A DNA stretch of 58,664 nucleotides, taken from contig JAFURH010000045.1 in NCBI GenBank assembly GCA_017471945.1, positions 1-58,664 of the forward strand, in the 5' to 3' direction. The translations under genes and the position numbers were made by a program. The DNA comes from Clostridia bacterium. GTDB lineage: Bacteria > Bacillota > Clostridia > Christensenellales > Borkfalkiaceae. Below are positions 37,075 to 46,070 of the stretch, one piece after another (position 1 is the first letter of the stretch; each line of letters opens with the position of its first letter). Under the pieces are notes generated by a model. It worked only from the letters and a program-made list of their open reading frames with translations, did not search any database and was not told the origin of the DNA.

Positions 37075-37932
37075 ATGGACGAATCCAAAGTATCCCCCGC
37101 ACGTCGGGAAATCCTTGAAAAAATCAAGCAATACGAACGGGAAGGTCGTTTCGACGAGGACGTTGAAAACGATCCGCCCGCGCCCGAGCTTTTGCCTGAT
37201 CAGGTGGACTATTTAAATAAAAAGCTTTCGAGTAAAATTTCTCGTCGCGTCGCGAATTTTATCGGCGACAGATATTTTTTGGGTCTTATCAAAAAAGGTC
37301 GTTTGATCATCGACGGCGTGGAAGGCGAAGAGCATTTGTCCGCGCTCAAAAACGGCGCGGTGATCACCTGTAATCATTTCGGAGTGATCGATCACTATAT
37401 CGTCTTTCATTGTATCCGCAAATATTTGCCGAGAAAATATCTTTATAAGATCATTCGCGAGGGGAATTATACGAATTTCCCCGGTCTTTTCGGGTTTTTA
37501 ATGCGGCATTGTAACACGTTGCCGTTATCCTCGAACCGTCGCACGATGATGAATTTTATGTCCGCGACGAACGCGCTTTTAAAGCGTGGGGATAGCGTTT
37601 TGATCTATCCCGAACAGGCAATGTGGTGGAACTACCGTAAGCCCCGCCCCTATAAGATCGGCGGATTTAAAATCGCTTACCGTGCGGGCGCGCCCGTGCT
37701 CCCCACCTTTATTTCAATGCAGGACGACGAAACGCTTGACGGCGACGGCTATCCTTTGCAACGGCATACTTTGCATATTATGCCGCCCGTTTATCCCGAT
37801 CCCTCTCTCGGCGAGAAAAAAGGCGCGGAGAAGATGATGAACGAGGCTTTCGCCGCCGTAAAAGCCAAATACGAGGAGATCTACGGACTTCCGCTCTCTT
37901 ACGAAACGCAAGAAGAAGGAGAGGAAAAATGA
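37075..37932 (+). CDS. PlsC-family 1-acyl-glycerol-3-phosphate acyltransferase
   Basis: 285 aa. The NHFGVID segment (about 100-106) is the H-x4-D acyltransferase box, and YPEQAMWWNYRKPRP near 182-196 is a variant of the EGTR-type second box. An N-terminal charged region (1-55) precedes it. Probably acylates a glycerolipid or glycolipid at the membrane. Overlaps the CrtO-like gene by 4 bp. Confidence 0.85.
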   Translation: MDESKVSPARREILEKIKQYEREGRFDEDVENDPPAPELLPDQVDYLNKKLSSKISRRVANFIGDRYFLGLIKKGRLIIDGVEGEEHLSALKNGAVITCNHFGVIDHYIVFHCIRKYLPRKYLYKIIREGNYTNFPGLFGFLMRHCNTLPLSSNRRTMMNFMSATNALLKRGDSVLIYPEQAMWWNYRKPRPYKIGGFKIAYRAGAPVLPTFISMQDDETLDGDGYPLQRHTLHIMPPVYPDPSLGEKKGAEKMMNEAFAAVKAKYEEIYGLPLSYETQEEGEEK

Positions 37933-38504
37933 TACTGTATGTTTGTATTATCGTGGGTTGTATTCTTCTTTTTGCGGCGTTGAACGCGTTGGTTTTCGAT
38001 TGGAGTTTTCTTGCGGGAGTGGGTTGGACTTCGGGCGCGGTGATTGCCGTGATCTTAGTGGACGCGATCGTTGCGAGCGCGTGCAGACTATCGCCCGCCA
38101 AATGGTATAACCATAATTCGAAGATATATACGGTCGGCAGAAAGGAAAAAAATTTCTACGAAAAATTAAAGATCCGTAAGTGGAAAGACAAAATCCCCGA
38201 GATCGGGCATTTCACGGGCTTCCGCAAAAATAAACTCGACGACCCGACGAGCGTGGAATACGTGGAGCGGTTCTTGCTCGAAAGTTGTTACGGCGAAGCG
38301 GGGCATCTTTTGAGTTGCTTGTTGGGATTCGTGATAATGATCCCGTTTCCTTTCTTGCCCCGCGGCTGGTGGCTTATCTCTTTGCTCGTGGGTATCGTCA
38401 ACGTACTTATGAATTTACCGTCGTTGTTCGTGTTGCGGTACAATTCTTATAAATTGGAGATCCTTTACAAAAGAAATTTAAAACGCCAAATGCAAACGGC
38501 GTGA
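37929..38504 (+). CDS. CrtO-like glycosyl-lipid acyltransferase
   Basis: 191 aa integral membrane protein with four hydrophobic segments (about 3-18, 27-50, 126-145, 147-168). The middle conserved core includes KWKDKIPEIGHFTGFRK (near 84-100) and FLLESCYGEAGHLLS (near 116-130), the pattern of the family that acylates the glycosyl head of diaponeurosporenoate in staphyloxanthin synthesis. No carotenoid genes are here, so the likely substrate is the glycolipid made by the two upstream genes. Family call moderate. Confidence 0.75.
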   Translation: MILYVCIIVGCILLFAALNALVFDWSFLAGVGWTSGAVIAVILVDAIVASACRLSPAKWYNHNSKIYTVGRKEKNFYEKLKIRKWKDKIPEIGHFTGFRKNKLDDPTSVEYVERFLLESCYGEAGHLLSCLLGFVIMIPFPFLPRGWWLISLLVGIVNVLMNLPSLFVLRYNSYKLEILYKRNLKRQMQTA

Positions 38505-38519
38505 AGCTTTCTCCCTCTT

Positions 38520-38551
38520 CATTGCGAACGAAGTGAAGCAATCCCAAAGAC
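38520..38551. repeat. Short copy of the CATTGCGA / GCAATCCC dispersed repeat
   Basis: CATTGCGA ... GAAGCAATCCC, a partial copy of the repeat family at 56203-56340 and 58465-58664, just before the first lipoprotein gene. Confidence 0.8.
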
Positions 38552-38557
38552 CTAAGC

Positions 38558-38592
38558 AAAAAAAATCCGAGCTTCTGCTCGGATTTTTTTCT
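38558..38592 (+). terminator. Intrinsic terminator after the glycolipid genes
   Basis: AATCCGAGC and GCTCGGATT stem with a 4-nt loop, A-run before and T-run after; works in both directions. Confidence 0.9.
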
Positions 38593-38610
38593 TTATACGC
38601 CTTTAAAAAC

Positions 38611-38641
38611 TTGACAGGGGGGGGGGTGCTTATGTTACACT
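38611..38641 (+). promoter_or_regulatory. Lipoprotein promoter with a 10-G tract in the spacer
   Basis: TTGACA (38611-38616) is followed at once by ten G (38617-38626). An extended -10, TG-T-TACACT, has its hexamer at 38636-38641, giving a 19-bp spacer, and TATGTT at 38631 gives 14. Loss of two G would give the optimal 17 bp to TACACT, so slippage in the tract should tune the promoter. Confidence 0.75.
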
Positions 38642-38680
38642 ATATTTAGTATATATTTTTTACGGGAGGTTTAAGGATTT

Positions 38681-40366
38681 ATGAAAAAGAAATTCGGTTT
38701 AATAAGCTGTCTTGCGGCGACGCTCTTATCCTGTTCGTTCGTGCTCGGCGCGTGCGGCGGCGGTTCGGATAGCGCGGGAAAAAAGGACTCGTATACCATT
38801 CAGTATACGGACGACGCGGGCGTACATACCTTAGAGGTAGAGGAAGGCGCGGTGTATTCGCTCGAATCCATTCCCTATCGCTACGGCTACGAATTCACGG
38901 GGCTTTATAGCCTGGAAAAAGGCGGTACGCAATACGTGAATAGTAGCGGGGCTTCGGTAACGCCTTTCCAAGACGGTATGAACGTGGTGTTGTTCCCGCA
39001 GTTCGCTGCGAAAACGTATCAGCTCATTCTCGATTATCAAGGCGCGACCGTGACGGGTAGTCGCTCCATAGAAGTATCTTACGATTCCACGCTTTCCAAT
39101 TTGCCTACGGATTTAACGGCGGAGTATAAAACGTTTACGGGTTGGTATACTTTGCCTGAAAGCAAGGGAACGCAGATTGCCGACCGGTACGGGGTTTTGC
39201 CCACCAAAAATAAGATCAACGAAAAGAATTTCAATCTTGACGACGCGGACGGAAATATCTATCTCTACGCGGGCTTTAAGGGGATCGAATACGACGTGAC
39301 TTTGAACTTCGGAAACGGTCAAACGGAAGAGATCAAAGTAGAACACGGCACGAACGTTTCGGAAATGATCTACGACACGCGCGTGGACGGCAACGGCGTA
39401 GTCGTTTGGTCGCGTACGGAGAACGATACGGATAAATCGGACGCGGTGACGGGGAAGATCACGGGTGCTACGACTTTATACGCCGCTGAATTTGCACCCG
39501 TTTTGGAGCTCGATGAGAACGGCGGCGACGAAATAGCGTCCGTGGTGGCGAGAGCAGGCTCTACGATCACGTTGCCTACGCCCGTGAGAGAAAACTATCA
39601 ATTCGTGGAATGGCAGGATGTGAGCGGAAATACGTATAATTCAAGCGTAATGCCCGAAACGAGCGTGCAACTCAAAGCGGTTTGGCAGGCAAAACTCGTG
39701 TTCGACGAGAACGGCGGCACGGAAGTGGACGATATTTCCGCACAGGCAGGGTCGAGTTTAATCCTTCCCGTACCCGAAAGGGAGGGGTATATTTTCGCGG
39801 GCTGGTATACTGCGGATAAGACGAAGTACGAATCGACTTCAATGCCGGCGACGAGCGCTAAGCTCAAAGCGGGTTGGTATAGAGCTAAAAAGGAAACGAT
39901 TGTAAAAATTTCTTCTTCGGGAAAAGGATATAGCAAGATGACCCAAGCGGGTACTTCTAACGTATATAATGGTTTAACTGCTGGAACGTGCGAAGATGAT
40001 TATATGTCAGGATTGACGTTTAATTTTGCGGACGAATACGGACTGAAAGATGTAAACGTTACAATAGAATTTCACTTTTTAGCCCATAGAGTTGATAAGA
40101 GTTCTTCCGTTGTGCGAGATAAAATGCATTTTGAATTCTATTCGGATAAAGTCGTCAGCTCGTCTGCATTTTTGGACGATTATATTATTGATATAGATAA
40201 CGGAGATTTTCGTTCGTACACGTTTACTTTAACGTTGCCTGTTAAGAATATGATTTTTATGACGTGGTATTGTAATTTAGGCGCAAACGGATATAGCAAT
40301 AACGCTACGTTGAGAGATCTTTATTACACCATTTCTTATCCCGACACGGCGAACTTATATTTATAA
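38681..40366 (+). CDS. Surface lipoprotein with InlB-type repeats
   Basis: 561 aa. Signal peptide with lipobox LGAC (cysteine about 25), then a GGGSDSAGKKDS linker and several beta-rich repeats of the InlB B/Listeria-Bacteroides type (GYxF.GLY or GWY and Y..F.EWQD segments, between about 40 and 400). The last ~160 residues form a different domain, AT-richer in DNA. Anchored outside the cytoplasmic membrane by Lgt. Promoter has a variable G tract. Closely related to the gene at 56827 in the N-terminal 400 residues but not in the tip. Likely adhesin-like surface antigen; partner unknown. Confidence 0.88.
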   Translation: MKKKFGLISCLAATLLSCSFVLGACGGGSDSAGKKDSYTIQYTDDAGVHTLEVEEGAVYSLESIPYRYGYEFTGLYSLEKGGTQYVNSSGASVTPFQDGMNVVLFPQFAAKTYQLILDYQGATVTGSRSIEVSYDSTLSNLPTDLTAEYKTFTGWYTLPESKGTQIADRYGVLPTKNKINEKNFNLDDADGNIYLYAGFKGIEYDVTLNFGNGQTEEIKVEHGTNVSEMIYDTRVDGNGVVVWSRTENDTDKSDAVTGKITGATTLYAAEFAPVLELDENGGDEIASVVARAGSTITLPTPVRENYQFVEWQDVSGNTYNSSVMPETSVQLKAVWQAKLVFDENGGTEVDDISAQAGSSLILPVPEREGYIFAGWYTADKTKYESTSMPATSAKLKAGWYRAKKETIVKISSSGKGYSKMTQAGTSNVYNGLTAGTCEDDYMSGLTFNFADEYGLKDVNVTIEFHFLAHRVDKSSSVVRDKMHFEFYSDKVVSSSAFLDDYIIDIDNGDFRSYTFTLTLPVKNMIFMTWYCNLGANGYSNNATLRDLYYTISYPDTANLYL

Positions 40367-40382
40367 TCAAATCAACGATTGA

Positions 40383-40418
40383 CCGCCCTTGCGAACTCCG
40401 CAGGGGCGGGATTTTTTA
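40383..40418 (+). terminator. Intrinsic terminator after the first lipoprotein gene
   Basis: 11-bp stem (CCGCCCTTGCG with CGCAGGGGCGG, one G-U) followed by six T. Confidence 0.88.
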
Positions 40419-40530
40419 TAAAAAATCAAAAAACTTTTCAAGAAAAAAAGGATTTTTGAAAGTTTTGTCGAATATATAAATAGTACGGAAACTACGTGCT
40501 GAAAAGGACGCAAACCAAAAGGAGGGCAGT

Positions 40531-41562
40531 ATGGACGAAAATAAAACGTATTCTTGCGTTCGCGAACGCATTTACGCAAACGAAGAACGGCTTTCTCCGT
40601 TCGCGATGAAATCGAAAAACACGCGCGGCAGACTCGTTCCCGAAAAGCCCTGCGACTTCCGCACCGACTTCCAACGTGATCGCGATCGGATCATATACAG
40701 TAATTCCTTCAAGCGTTTAAAAAACAAAACGCAGGTGTTTTTCGCGCCCGAAGGAGATCATTATATCACGCGGCTCACGCACACCTTCGACGTTTCGCAA
40801 ATCGCCCGTTCTATCGCGCGGTGCTTGGAGCTCAACGAGGATCTTGCCGAGGCGATCGCGCTCGGTCACGATCTGGGGCATACGCCGTTTGGGCACGTGG
40901 GCGAACGGGTGCTTGCCAAGCTTTCGAGCCAAGGCTTTGAGCATAACGTACAATCCCTTCGCGTGGTGGACGTGATCGAAAAAGGCGGCAAGGGGCTTAA
41001 TCTTACTTGGGAAGTAAGAAACGGGATCGTCAATCACAAAAGCTCGGGAAAACCCGCGACGAAAGAAGGGGAAGCCGTTTCGCTTGCCGACAGGATCGCC
41101 TATATCAACCACGATATCGAGGACGCGATCCGCGCGGGCGTGTTAAAGGAATCCGATCTCCCCGAACGCGCCGTAAAAATACTCGGCAAACAAACGAAAG
41201 AACGGATCAACACGGCGATTACGGATATTTATCGAAATTCCTACGGCGAAAACGCCGTTCGTATGTCGGACGAGGTGATGAGCGCCACGAACGAATTGAG
41301 AAGTTTTATGTTCGAAAAGGTGTACGAGCTTGCGAATAAGTCTATTCAGGAACGCGCAGAGCGTATGCTCACGCAACTTTACGAATATTTCACGAAGCAT
41401 ACGGAGAAGTTACCAAAGCCTTATTATCGGCTTTTAGAGCGCGATTCCGTAGAACGGGTAGTATGCGATTATCTTTCGGGAATGACGGACAGGTACGCGA
41501 TCAGCGTATTTGAAAACGTGTTTATCCCGACGACCTTCTCTTTGGGAGGTGTGGAAAATTGA
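40531..41562 (+). CDS. dgt: Deoxyguanosinetriphosphate triphosphohydrolase-like protein
   Basis: 343 aa HD-domain dNTP triphosphohydrolase. DRDRIIYSNSFKRLKNKTQ (near 49-67) precedes the HD residues in LTHTFDVSQIARSIAR (near 79-94) and LGHDLGHTPFGH (near 109-120). Degrades dNTPs to the nucleoside and triphosphate. Head of the dgt-dnaG-rpoD arrangement, with dnaG overlapping by 4 bp. RBS AAGGAGG. Confidence 0.92.
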   Translation: MDENKTYSCVRERIYANEERLSPFAMKSKNTRGRLVPEKPCDFRTDFQRDRDRIIYSNSFKRLKNKTQVFFAPEGDHYITRLTHTFDVSQIARSIARCLELNEDLAEAIALGHDLGHTPFGHVGERVLAKLSSQGFEHNVQSLRVVDVIEKGGKGLNLTWEVRNGIVNHKSSGKPATKEGEAVSLADRIAYINHDIEDAIRAGVLKESDLPERAVKILGKQTKERINTAITDIYRNSYGENAVRMSDEVMSATNELRSFMFEKVYELANKSIQERAERMLTQLYEYFTKHTEKLPKPYYRLLERDSVERVVCDYLSGMTDRYAISVFENVFIPTTFSLGGVEN

Positions 41563-43358
41563 ACGAAAGAAAGGGGTTTGTAGAGCCGAAATTTTTAGAA
41601 GAATTACGGCAGAAGAACGAGATCACCGAGGTGATCTCTTCGTACGTTGCGCTCGATAAAAAAGGGAATACCCATTGGGCTTGCTGTCCTTTCCATCACG
41701 AGCGTACGCCTTCCTTTGCCGTCAACGAAGCCGACCAGTTTTATCATTGTTTCGGTTGCGGGGTATCCGGCGACGTGATCAAATTCGTGCGGGAGATCGA
41801 ATCCACCGACTTTATGGGAGCGGTACGCATTTTGGCTGCGCGGGCGAAACTGGAAGTACCCGAGAATAATTTCGACAGCGAAAAAGCGGTGCAAGCGAAA
41901 AAAAAGCGGGACTCGCTCGCGGCGATTATGCTCGATTCGGCGCGGTTTTATCGGGCGAATCTTTATAGCGGGGATTCGTTGGCGGACGCGCACCTCGAAT
42001 ATATTTCCAACAGGCAAATGTCGCCGACGACGGTGAAAAAGTTCGGGATCGGCGCGTCGCTCGATTTCTTCGGGCTCGCCGATTATTTGCAAGACAAAGG
42101 CTATTCGAGAGCAGATCTTTTGGACAGCGGCGTTCTGACCGAATCCAAATCGGGTAAATTGATCGATTCGCAAGGCGGTCGGCTGATCTTCCCGATCATT
42201 AACGCGTTCGACGAAGTGGTGGCGTTCGGCGGTCGGCTTTTGGAAAAACGGGATTTCGCGAAGTACAAAAACACCAAAGAAACGATGCTTTTCAATAAGA
42301 GCAAGACCCTTTATAATATCAATTTATTAAAGAAACTCAAACGCACGCAACCTATTAAAGAGGTGATCATCGTCGAAGGGTATATGGATACCATTTCTTT
42401 ATATCAGGCGGGGTTTGAAAACGTAGTGGCTTCGATGGGGACTTCGCTCACGAAAGATCAGGCGAGGCTCGTAAAACGGTATTCGGAAAATATCCTTATC
42501 AGCTACGACGGGGATTTCGCGGGGCAAAAAGCCGATCTTCGGGGGCTGGAAATTTTAAAGGACGAGCATTTGAACGTAAAAGTCGTGCCGATGCCCGAGG
42601 GACTTGACCCCGACGACGTGGCAAAACAAGGCGCGGACGCGTATCAAAAATGCTTAGACGCGGCGATGCCGCTGATCGATTATAAAATACACGCGCTTGA
42701 AAGAAAGTACGATATCAAAAAATCCGAAGAGAAACGGCAATTTTTGTCGGAAGCGCTTAAAGTCGTCAAGACGGCGGAGAGCGAAACGGTGAAAGAGGAG
42801 CTTTTGAAAAAGCTTCGGGATAAAACGGGCATTACCTATCAGTCTTTAGAGCGCGATCTGTCCAGCGTGAAAAAGGAGCAAAAGCAGGAAATGCCGACCC
42901 CCAAAACGACGATCGTCGAAGCGGGACAAGGTTCGGATAAAAACGTGAAAGCGGCGCGGTTTATTTTGGCGGCAAAGCTGTTTTCGGCTACTTACGCGCA
43001 AAGCTTCGACGTGAAAAGCGTGGAGTTTTCCGTAGACGTGCATCGGGTGATCGCGGAGTATATCATAGAACGCGAGGGCAAGGGCGAGCGGATACGACCG
43101 AGCGAATTGTTCGAAATTCTCGACGAGGACTGCGCGGAATTCAACGAGATCCTCGATTTAAACTACGGGGACAAGCTTTCGGGCGAGGTTGCCGAGCGGT
43201 TCTTTGCCGACAGCGTGAAAGCGCTGCAAAGAGAGTTTTTGGAAAAGCAGATCGGCGCGCTCAAAGCCAAGATAGAAACGGAAACGGATGAGGAAAAGAA
43301 AAAGCAACTCACCGTTCAGCTTTCCGAAAGTATGTTAAAAAAGAAGAAAATACGCTGA
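41559..43358 (+). CDS. dnaG: DNA primase
   Basis: 599 aa. N-terminal CHC2 zinc ribbon (ligands around C43, H46, C64, C67 in CPFHHERTPSF and YHCFGCG), Toprim core with IVEGYMD near 270 and the C-terminal helicase-binding region (about 470-599). TTG start, overlapping dgt by 4 bp and after GGGAGG. Makes replication primers. Confidence 0.96.
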   Translation: MNERKGFVEPKFLEELRQKNEITEVISSYVALDKKGNTHWACCPFHHERTPSFAVNEADQFYHCFGCGVSGDVIKFVREIESTDFMGAVRILAARAKLEVPENNFDSEKAVQAKKKRDSLAAIMLDSARFYRANLYSGDSLADAHLEYISNRQMSPTTVKKFGIGASLDFFGLADYLQDKGYSRADLLDSGVLTESKSGKLIDSQGGRLIFPIINAFDEVVAFGGRLLEKRDFAKYKNTKETMLFNKSKTLYNINLLKKLKRTQPIKEVIIVEGYMDTISLYQAGFENVVASMGTSLTKDQARLVKRYSENILISYDGDFAGQKADLRGLEILKDEHLNVKVVPMPEGLDPDDVAKQGADAYQKCLDAAMPLIDYKIHALERKYDIKKSEEKRQFLSEALKVVKTAESETVKEELLKKLRDKTGITYQSLERDLSSVKKEQKQEMPTPKTTIVEAGQGSDKNVKAARFILAAKLFSATYAQSFDVKSVEFSVDVHRVIAEYIIEREGKGERIRPSELFEILDEDCAEFNEILDLNYGDKLSGEVAERFFADSVKALQREFLEKQIGALKAKIETETDEEKKKQLTVQLSESMLKKKKIR

Positions 43359-43368
43359 AAATAACGCG

Positions 43369-43393
43369 TTTTGACACAAAAATTGTGTAAAAA
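43369..43393. promoter_or_regulatory. Palindrome upstream of rpoD
   Basis: ACACAA-AAA-TTGTGT (43374-43388) is a perfect 6-bp inverted repeat, extended by TTTT/AAAA arms with one mismatch. It overlaps TTGACA at 43371 and lies ahead of weak promoter-like boxes (TTGAAA at 43397, TATAAA at 43418, only 15 bp apart). It may be an operator for rpoD; no trailing T tract fits a terminator. Confidence 0.45.
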
Positions 43394-43486
43394 CGGTTGA
43401 AAACCTTGTATTTTAGGTATAAATAATATAAAAATTATAAAAATCGAAAGAAAAACGGTCTTTTAGAGAAAACGGAGGATAAAAAA

Positions 43487-44542
43487 GTGAATATTACCGA
43501 GCAAAAATTAAACGAGATTCTGGCGGGAATTATCGAAAATTACAGCCGTAAAGGCAGTATTTCCACAAACGCGCTCTGCGATATTATGGAAAAATACGAC
43601 ACGAACGCCGGTCAGATCGATTTCGTGTATAAATCGCTTGGCGAAGCGGGGATTCAGATCGTGGACGAGGACGAGCGCGACCGCGAGCTTTTCGAACAGG
43701 CGCTTTCCGATATCGGGCTCGACGATCCCGTGAAGATGTATCTTAAAGATATCGGGCGCGTGCCCCTGCTTTCCGCGGACGAGGAAGTCGAGCTCGCAAG
43801 GCTGATGCAGGAAGGGGACGAGGAATCCAAAAAGAAGCTTTCCGAAGCCAATTTAAGACTCGTCGTTTCCATCGCAAAACGCTACGTGGGGCGGGGTATG
43901 CTTTTTCTCGACCTCATTCAAGAGGGAAACCTCGGCTTGATGAAGGCAGTCGAAAAATTCGATTATTCCAAGGGATACAAGTTCTCGACGTACGCGACGT
44001 GGTGGATTCGTCAGTCGATCACCCGCGCGATCGCCGATCAGGCGCGTACCATTCGTATCCCCGTGCATATGGTGGAAACGATCAACAAGCTCACTCGCGT
44101 ACAGCGTATCTTGTTGCAGGAGCTCGGCAGAGAACCGACTCCGCCCGAGATCGCGGAAAAAATGGGCGTGACGGAAGATCGCGTACACGAAATTTTGAAG
44201 ATCGCGCAAGACCCCGTTTCTTTGGAAACGCCGATCGGCGAGGAAGAGGACAGCCATTTGGGCGATTTTATCGAGGACGAAAAGACGATGACGCCCAGCG
44301 ATTCCGTCGCGTTCACGATGCTCAAAGATCAGCTTTTGAAGGTACTCGACACGCTTACGCCCCGTGAAGAAAAGGTTTTGCGGCTTCGTTACGGGATCGA
44401 CGACGGCAAGCCCAGAACCCTCGAAGAAGTCGGCAAGGAATTCAACGTAACGAGAGAACGTATCCGTCAGATCGAAGCGAAGGCGCTTCGTAAGCTCCGT
44501 CACCCGTCGAGAAGCAAACGCTTGAAAGATTTTATCGAGTAA
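43487..44542 (+). CDS. rpoD: Primary sigma factor
   Basis: 351 aa housekeeping sigma-70. Region 1.2, region 2 ([20 protein letters not shown] and [20 protein letters not shown]), region 3, and region 4.2 ([19 protein letters not shown]) are present; the short N terminus lacks the long acidic region 1.1 of E. coli. GTG start after GGAGG. Follows dnaG as in many Bacillota. Promoters in this window with TTGACA-17-TATAAT spacing fit its recognition. Confidence 0.96.
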   Translation: MNITEQKLNEILAGIIENYSRKGSISTNALCDIMEKYDTNAGQIDFVYKSLGEAGIQIVDEDERDRELFEQALSDIGLDDPVKMYLKDIGRVPLLSADEEVELARLMQEGDEESKKKLSEANLRLVVSIAKRYVGRGMLFLDLIQEGNLGLMKAVEKFDYSKGYKFSTYATWWIRQSITRAIADQARTIRIPVHMVETINKLTRVQRILLQELGREPTPPEIAEKMGVTEDRVHEILKIAQDPVSLETPIGEEEDSHLGDFIEDEKTMTPSDSVAFTMLKDQLLKVLDTLTPREEKVLRLRYGIDDGKPRTLEEVGKEFNVTRERIRQIEAKALRKLRHPSRSKRLKDFIE

Positions 44543-44554
44543 AGGGGGCAAACG

Positions 44555-45238
44555 GTGGGTTACGGCAAACGAATCGACACCCTTTGTTCCTGTTTGAAAG
44601 AAACGGAAGTTTTCGCGGATATCGGTTGCGATCACGGCTATTGCTCGGAGTATATGTTGAAAAACGGGCTTTGCAAGCGGGCTATTTTGTCGGATATCAG
44701 CAAAGGAAGCTTACAAAAAGCGGAAACCCTGCTTGCAGAGTTTATCGAGAGCGGAAAAGCTGTCCCCGTGCTCGGCGACGGGTTTTACGGTGTGCCGAAG
44801 GATACGGGCGAAGTGCTGATCGCGGGTATGGGCGGCGCGGAGATCGTGCAGATACTCTCGCATAAAACCTACGGGTTTATCCCCGAATATTTCGTTTTTC
44901 AGCCGATGCACGATTCGGAAAAGCTCCGCAGGTTTCTCGTTCAAAACGGCGCGAATATTTTAAAGGATTATACTTTCGAGGACGGAAAATTCTACGATCT
45001 GATCGTCGGGGAAAACGGTAAACGAGGGGGGCAGGGTCGAGAATATTCGGAAAACGACTACGAATTCGGAAAGGATAATTTAAAGGACCGACCTTCGGCG
45101 TTTTTAAAGCGTACGGAAAAGCTTTTGAAAGATACCGAGCGGTATTTGGCGCGCGAAAACCTGCAAGAGAGCAGTAAGGCTACGCTTTTGGAGCGAAAGC
45201 GAAAACTGGAAGGAGTTTTGAGCGGTGAAATTAAATGA
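44555..45238 (+). CDS. trmK: tRNA (adenine22-N1)-methyltransferase
   Basis: 227 aa class I methyltransferase of the TrmK/COG2384 family. FADIGCDHGYCSEYML (near 18-33) is the SAM site, followed by AGMGG. GTG start, RBS AAAGGGGGC. The stretch encoding GKRGGQGREY near residue 157 contains the shared 14-mer GGGGCAGGGTCGAG and may be a small insertion in the family's variable loop. The next gene overlaps by 14 bp. Confidence 0.88.
   Translation: MGYGKRIDTLCSCLKETEVFADIGCDHGYCSEYMLKNGLCKRAILSDISKGSLQKAETLLAEFIESGKAVPVLGDGFYGVPKDTGEVLIAGMGGAEIVQILSHKTYGFIPEYFVFQPMHDSEKLRRFLVQNGANILKDYTFEDGKFYDLIVGENGKRGGQGREYSENDYEFGKDNLKDRPSAFLKRTEKLLKDTERYLARENLQESSKATLLERKRKLEGVLSGEIK
45028..45041 (+). repeat. 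Copy 2 of the 14-mer GGGGCAGGGTCGAG
   Basis: Inside trmK (frame reads GGQGRE). The flanks do not resemble copies 1 and 3, so only the 14-mer is shared. Confidence 0.8.
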
Positions 45239-46055
45239 AATTTATAAAATAGCGGACGAGATCGCCCCTAAACGGCTGAGCGAGGAATATTGCGCGGCGT
45301 ACGAGGGATATGATAATTCGGGGATCCTCGTCGATACGGGAAAGGAAATAGAGAAAATTCTTTTTTCGCTGGATTTTTCCCTCGAAGCGATCGAACGGGC
45401 GAGCGAAGAAGGCGCGAATCTGATCGTCACGCATCATCCCGCGATCTACGGAAAGATCGGAAATATAAGAGCGGATAATTTCGATCCGCTTTCGAAAAAG
45501 TTACTTAAAGCGATCGAAAAGGGAATTTCCGTGATCTCGATGCATTTAAACCTCGATATGGCGCAAGGCGGCGTGGACGAGAGCTTGAAAAACGGCGTGA
45601 TCGCGGCGGCGAAAAACGCGTCGGGCAAAACGAGCGTAAAAGAAGAAACGACGGAAAAAACGATGTGGCAAGTGACGGGCGGCGGCTACGGCAGGGCGTA
45701 CGACCTTCCCGCGGTGAAGTTGGGAAAACTCGTTGAAGAAATAAAAAAAGAGTTTACAACTACGAGGATATTCACCTACGGCGATAAAGAACAAACGGTT
45801 ACCCGCGCGGCGAGCTTTTGCGGCGGCGGGGGAGATACGCAAGAGGTGGAATACGCGGTGAAAAACGGCGCGCAAGTGATCGTATCTTCCGACTTTAAGC
45901 ACCACGCGCTTTTGCTTGCAAAGGAATCGGGACTTGCCGTCGTACAGATGACGCACTACGCGTCGGAAAACTACGGCTTTAAAAAATATTATGAAAAAAT
46001 CCGTTCGCAGACGGGGATTCCGTGCGTATACCACACGGACGAAGGTCTGCTTTGA
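45225..46055 (+). CDS. Nif3-like dinuclear metal-centre protein
   Basis: 276 aa, NIF3/YqfO family. VTHHPAIYGKIGNI near 66-79 holds the two metal-binding histidines, plus a late HYASEN segment. The exact reaction is unresolved; homologues bind two metal ions and form hexamers. Next to trmK as in Bacillota (yqfN-yqfO order). Overlaps trmK by 14 bp. Confidence 0.9.
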   Translation: MKLNEIYKIADEIAPKRLSEEYCAAYEGYDNSGILVDTGKEIEKILFSLDFSLEAIERASEEGANLIVTHHPAIYGKIGNIRADNFDPLSKKLLKAIEKGISVISMHLNLDMAQGGVDESLKNGVIAAAKNASGKTSVKEETTEKTMWQVTGGGYGRAYDLPAVKLGKLVEEIKKEFTTTRIFTYGDKEQTVTRAASFCGGGGDTQEVEYAVKNGAQVIVSSDFKHHALLLAKESGLAVVQMTHYASENYGFKKYYEKIRSQTGIPCVYHTDEGLL

Positions 46056-46070
46056 CGGGAGGAGAAGTAT

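Noticed and set aside
36061-37131. Long minus-strand frame opposite the GT8 gene, like those at 7760-8758 and 13631-14464.
   Set aside because: Antisense frames of strongly coding plus-strand genes with clear families; they have low-complexity composition and no ribosome site.
43369-43393. Rex-type operator before rpoD.
   Set aside because: The TTGTGA-N8-TCACAA consensus is not met; only ACACAA/TTGTGT with a 3-bp centre is present.
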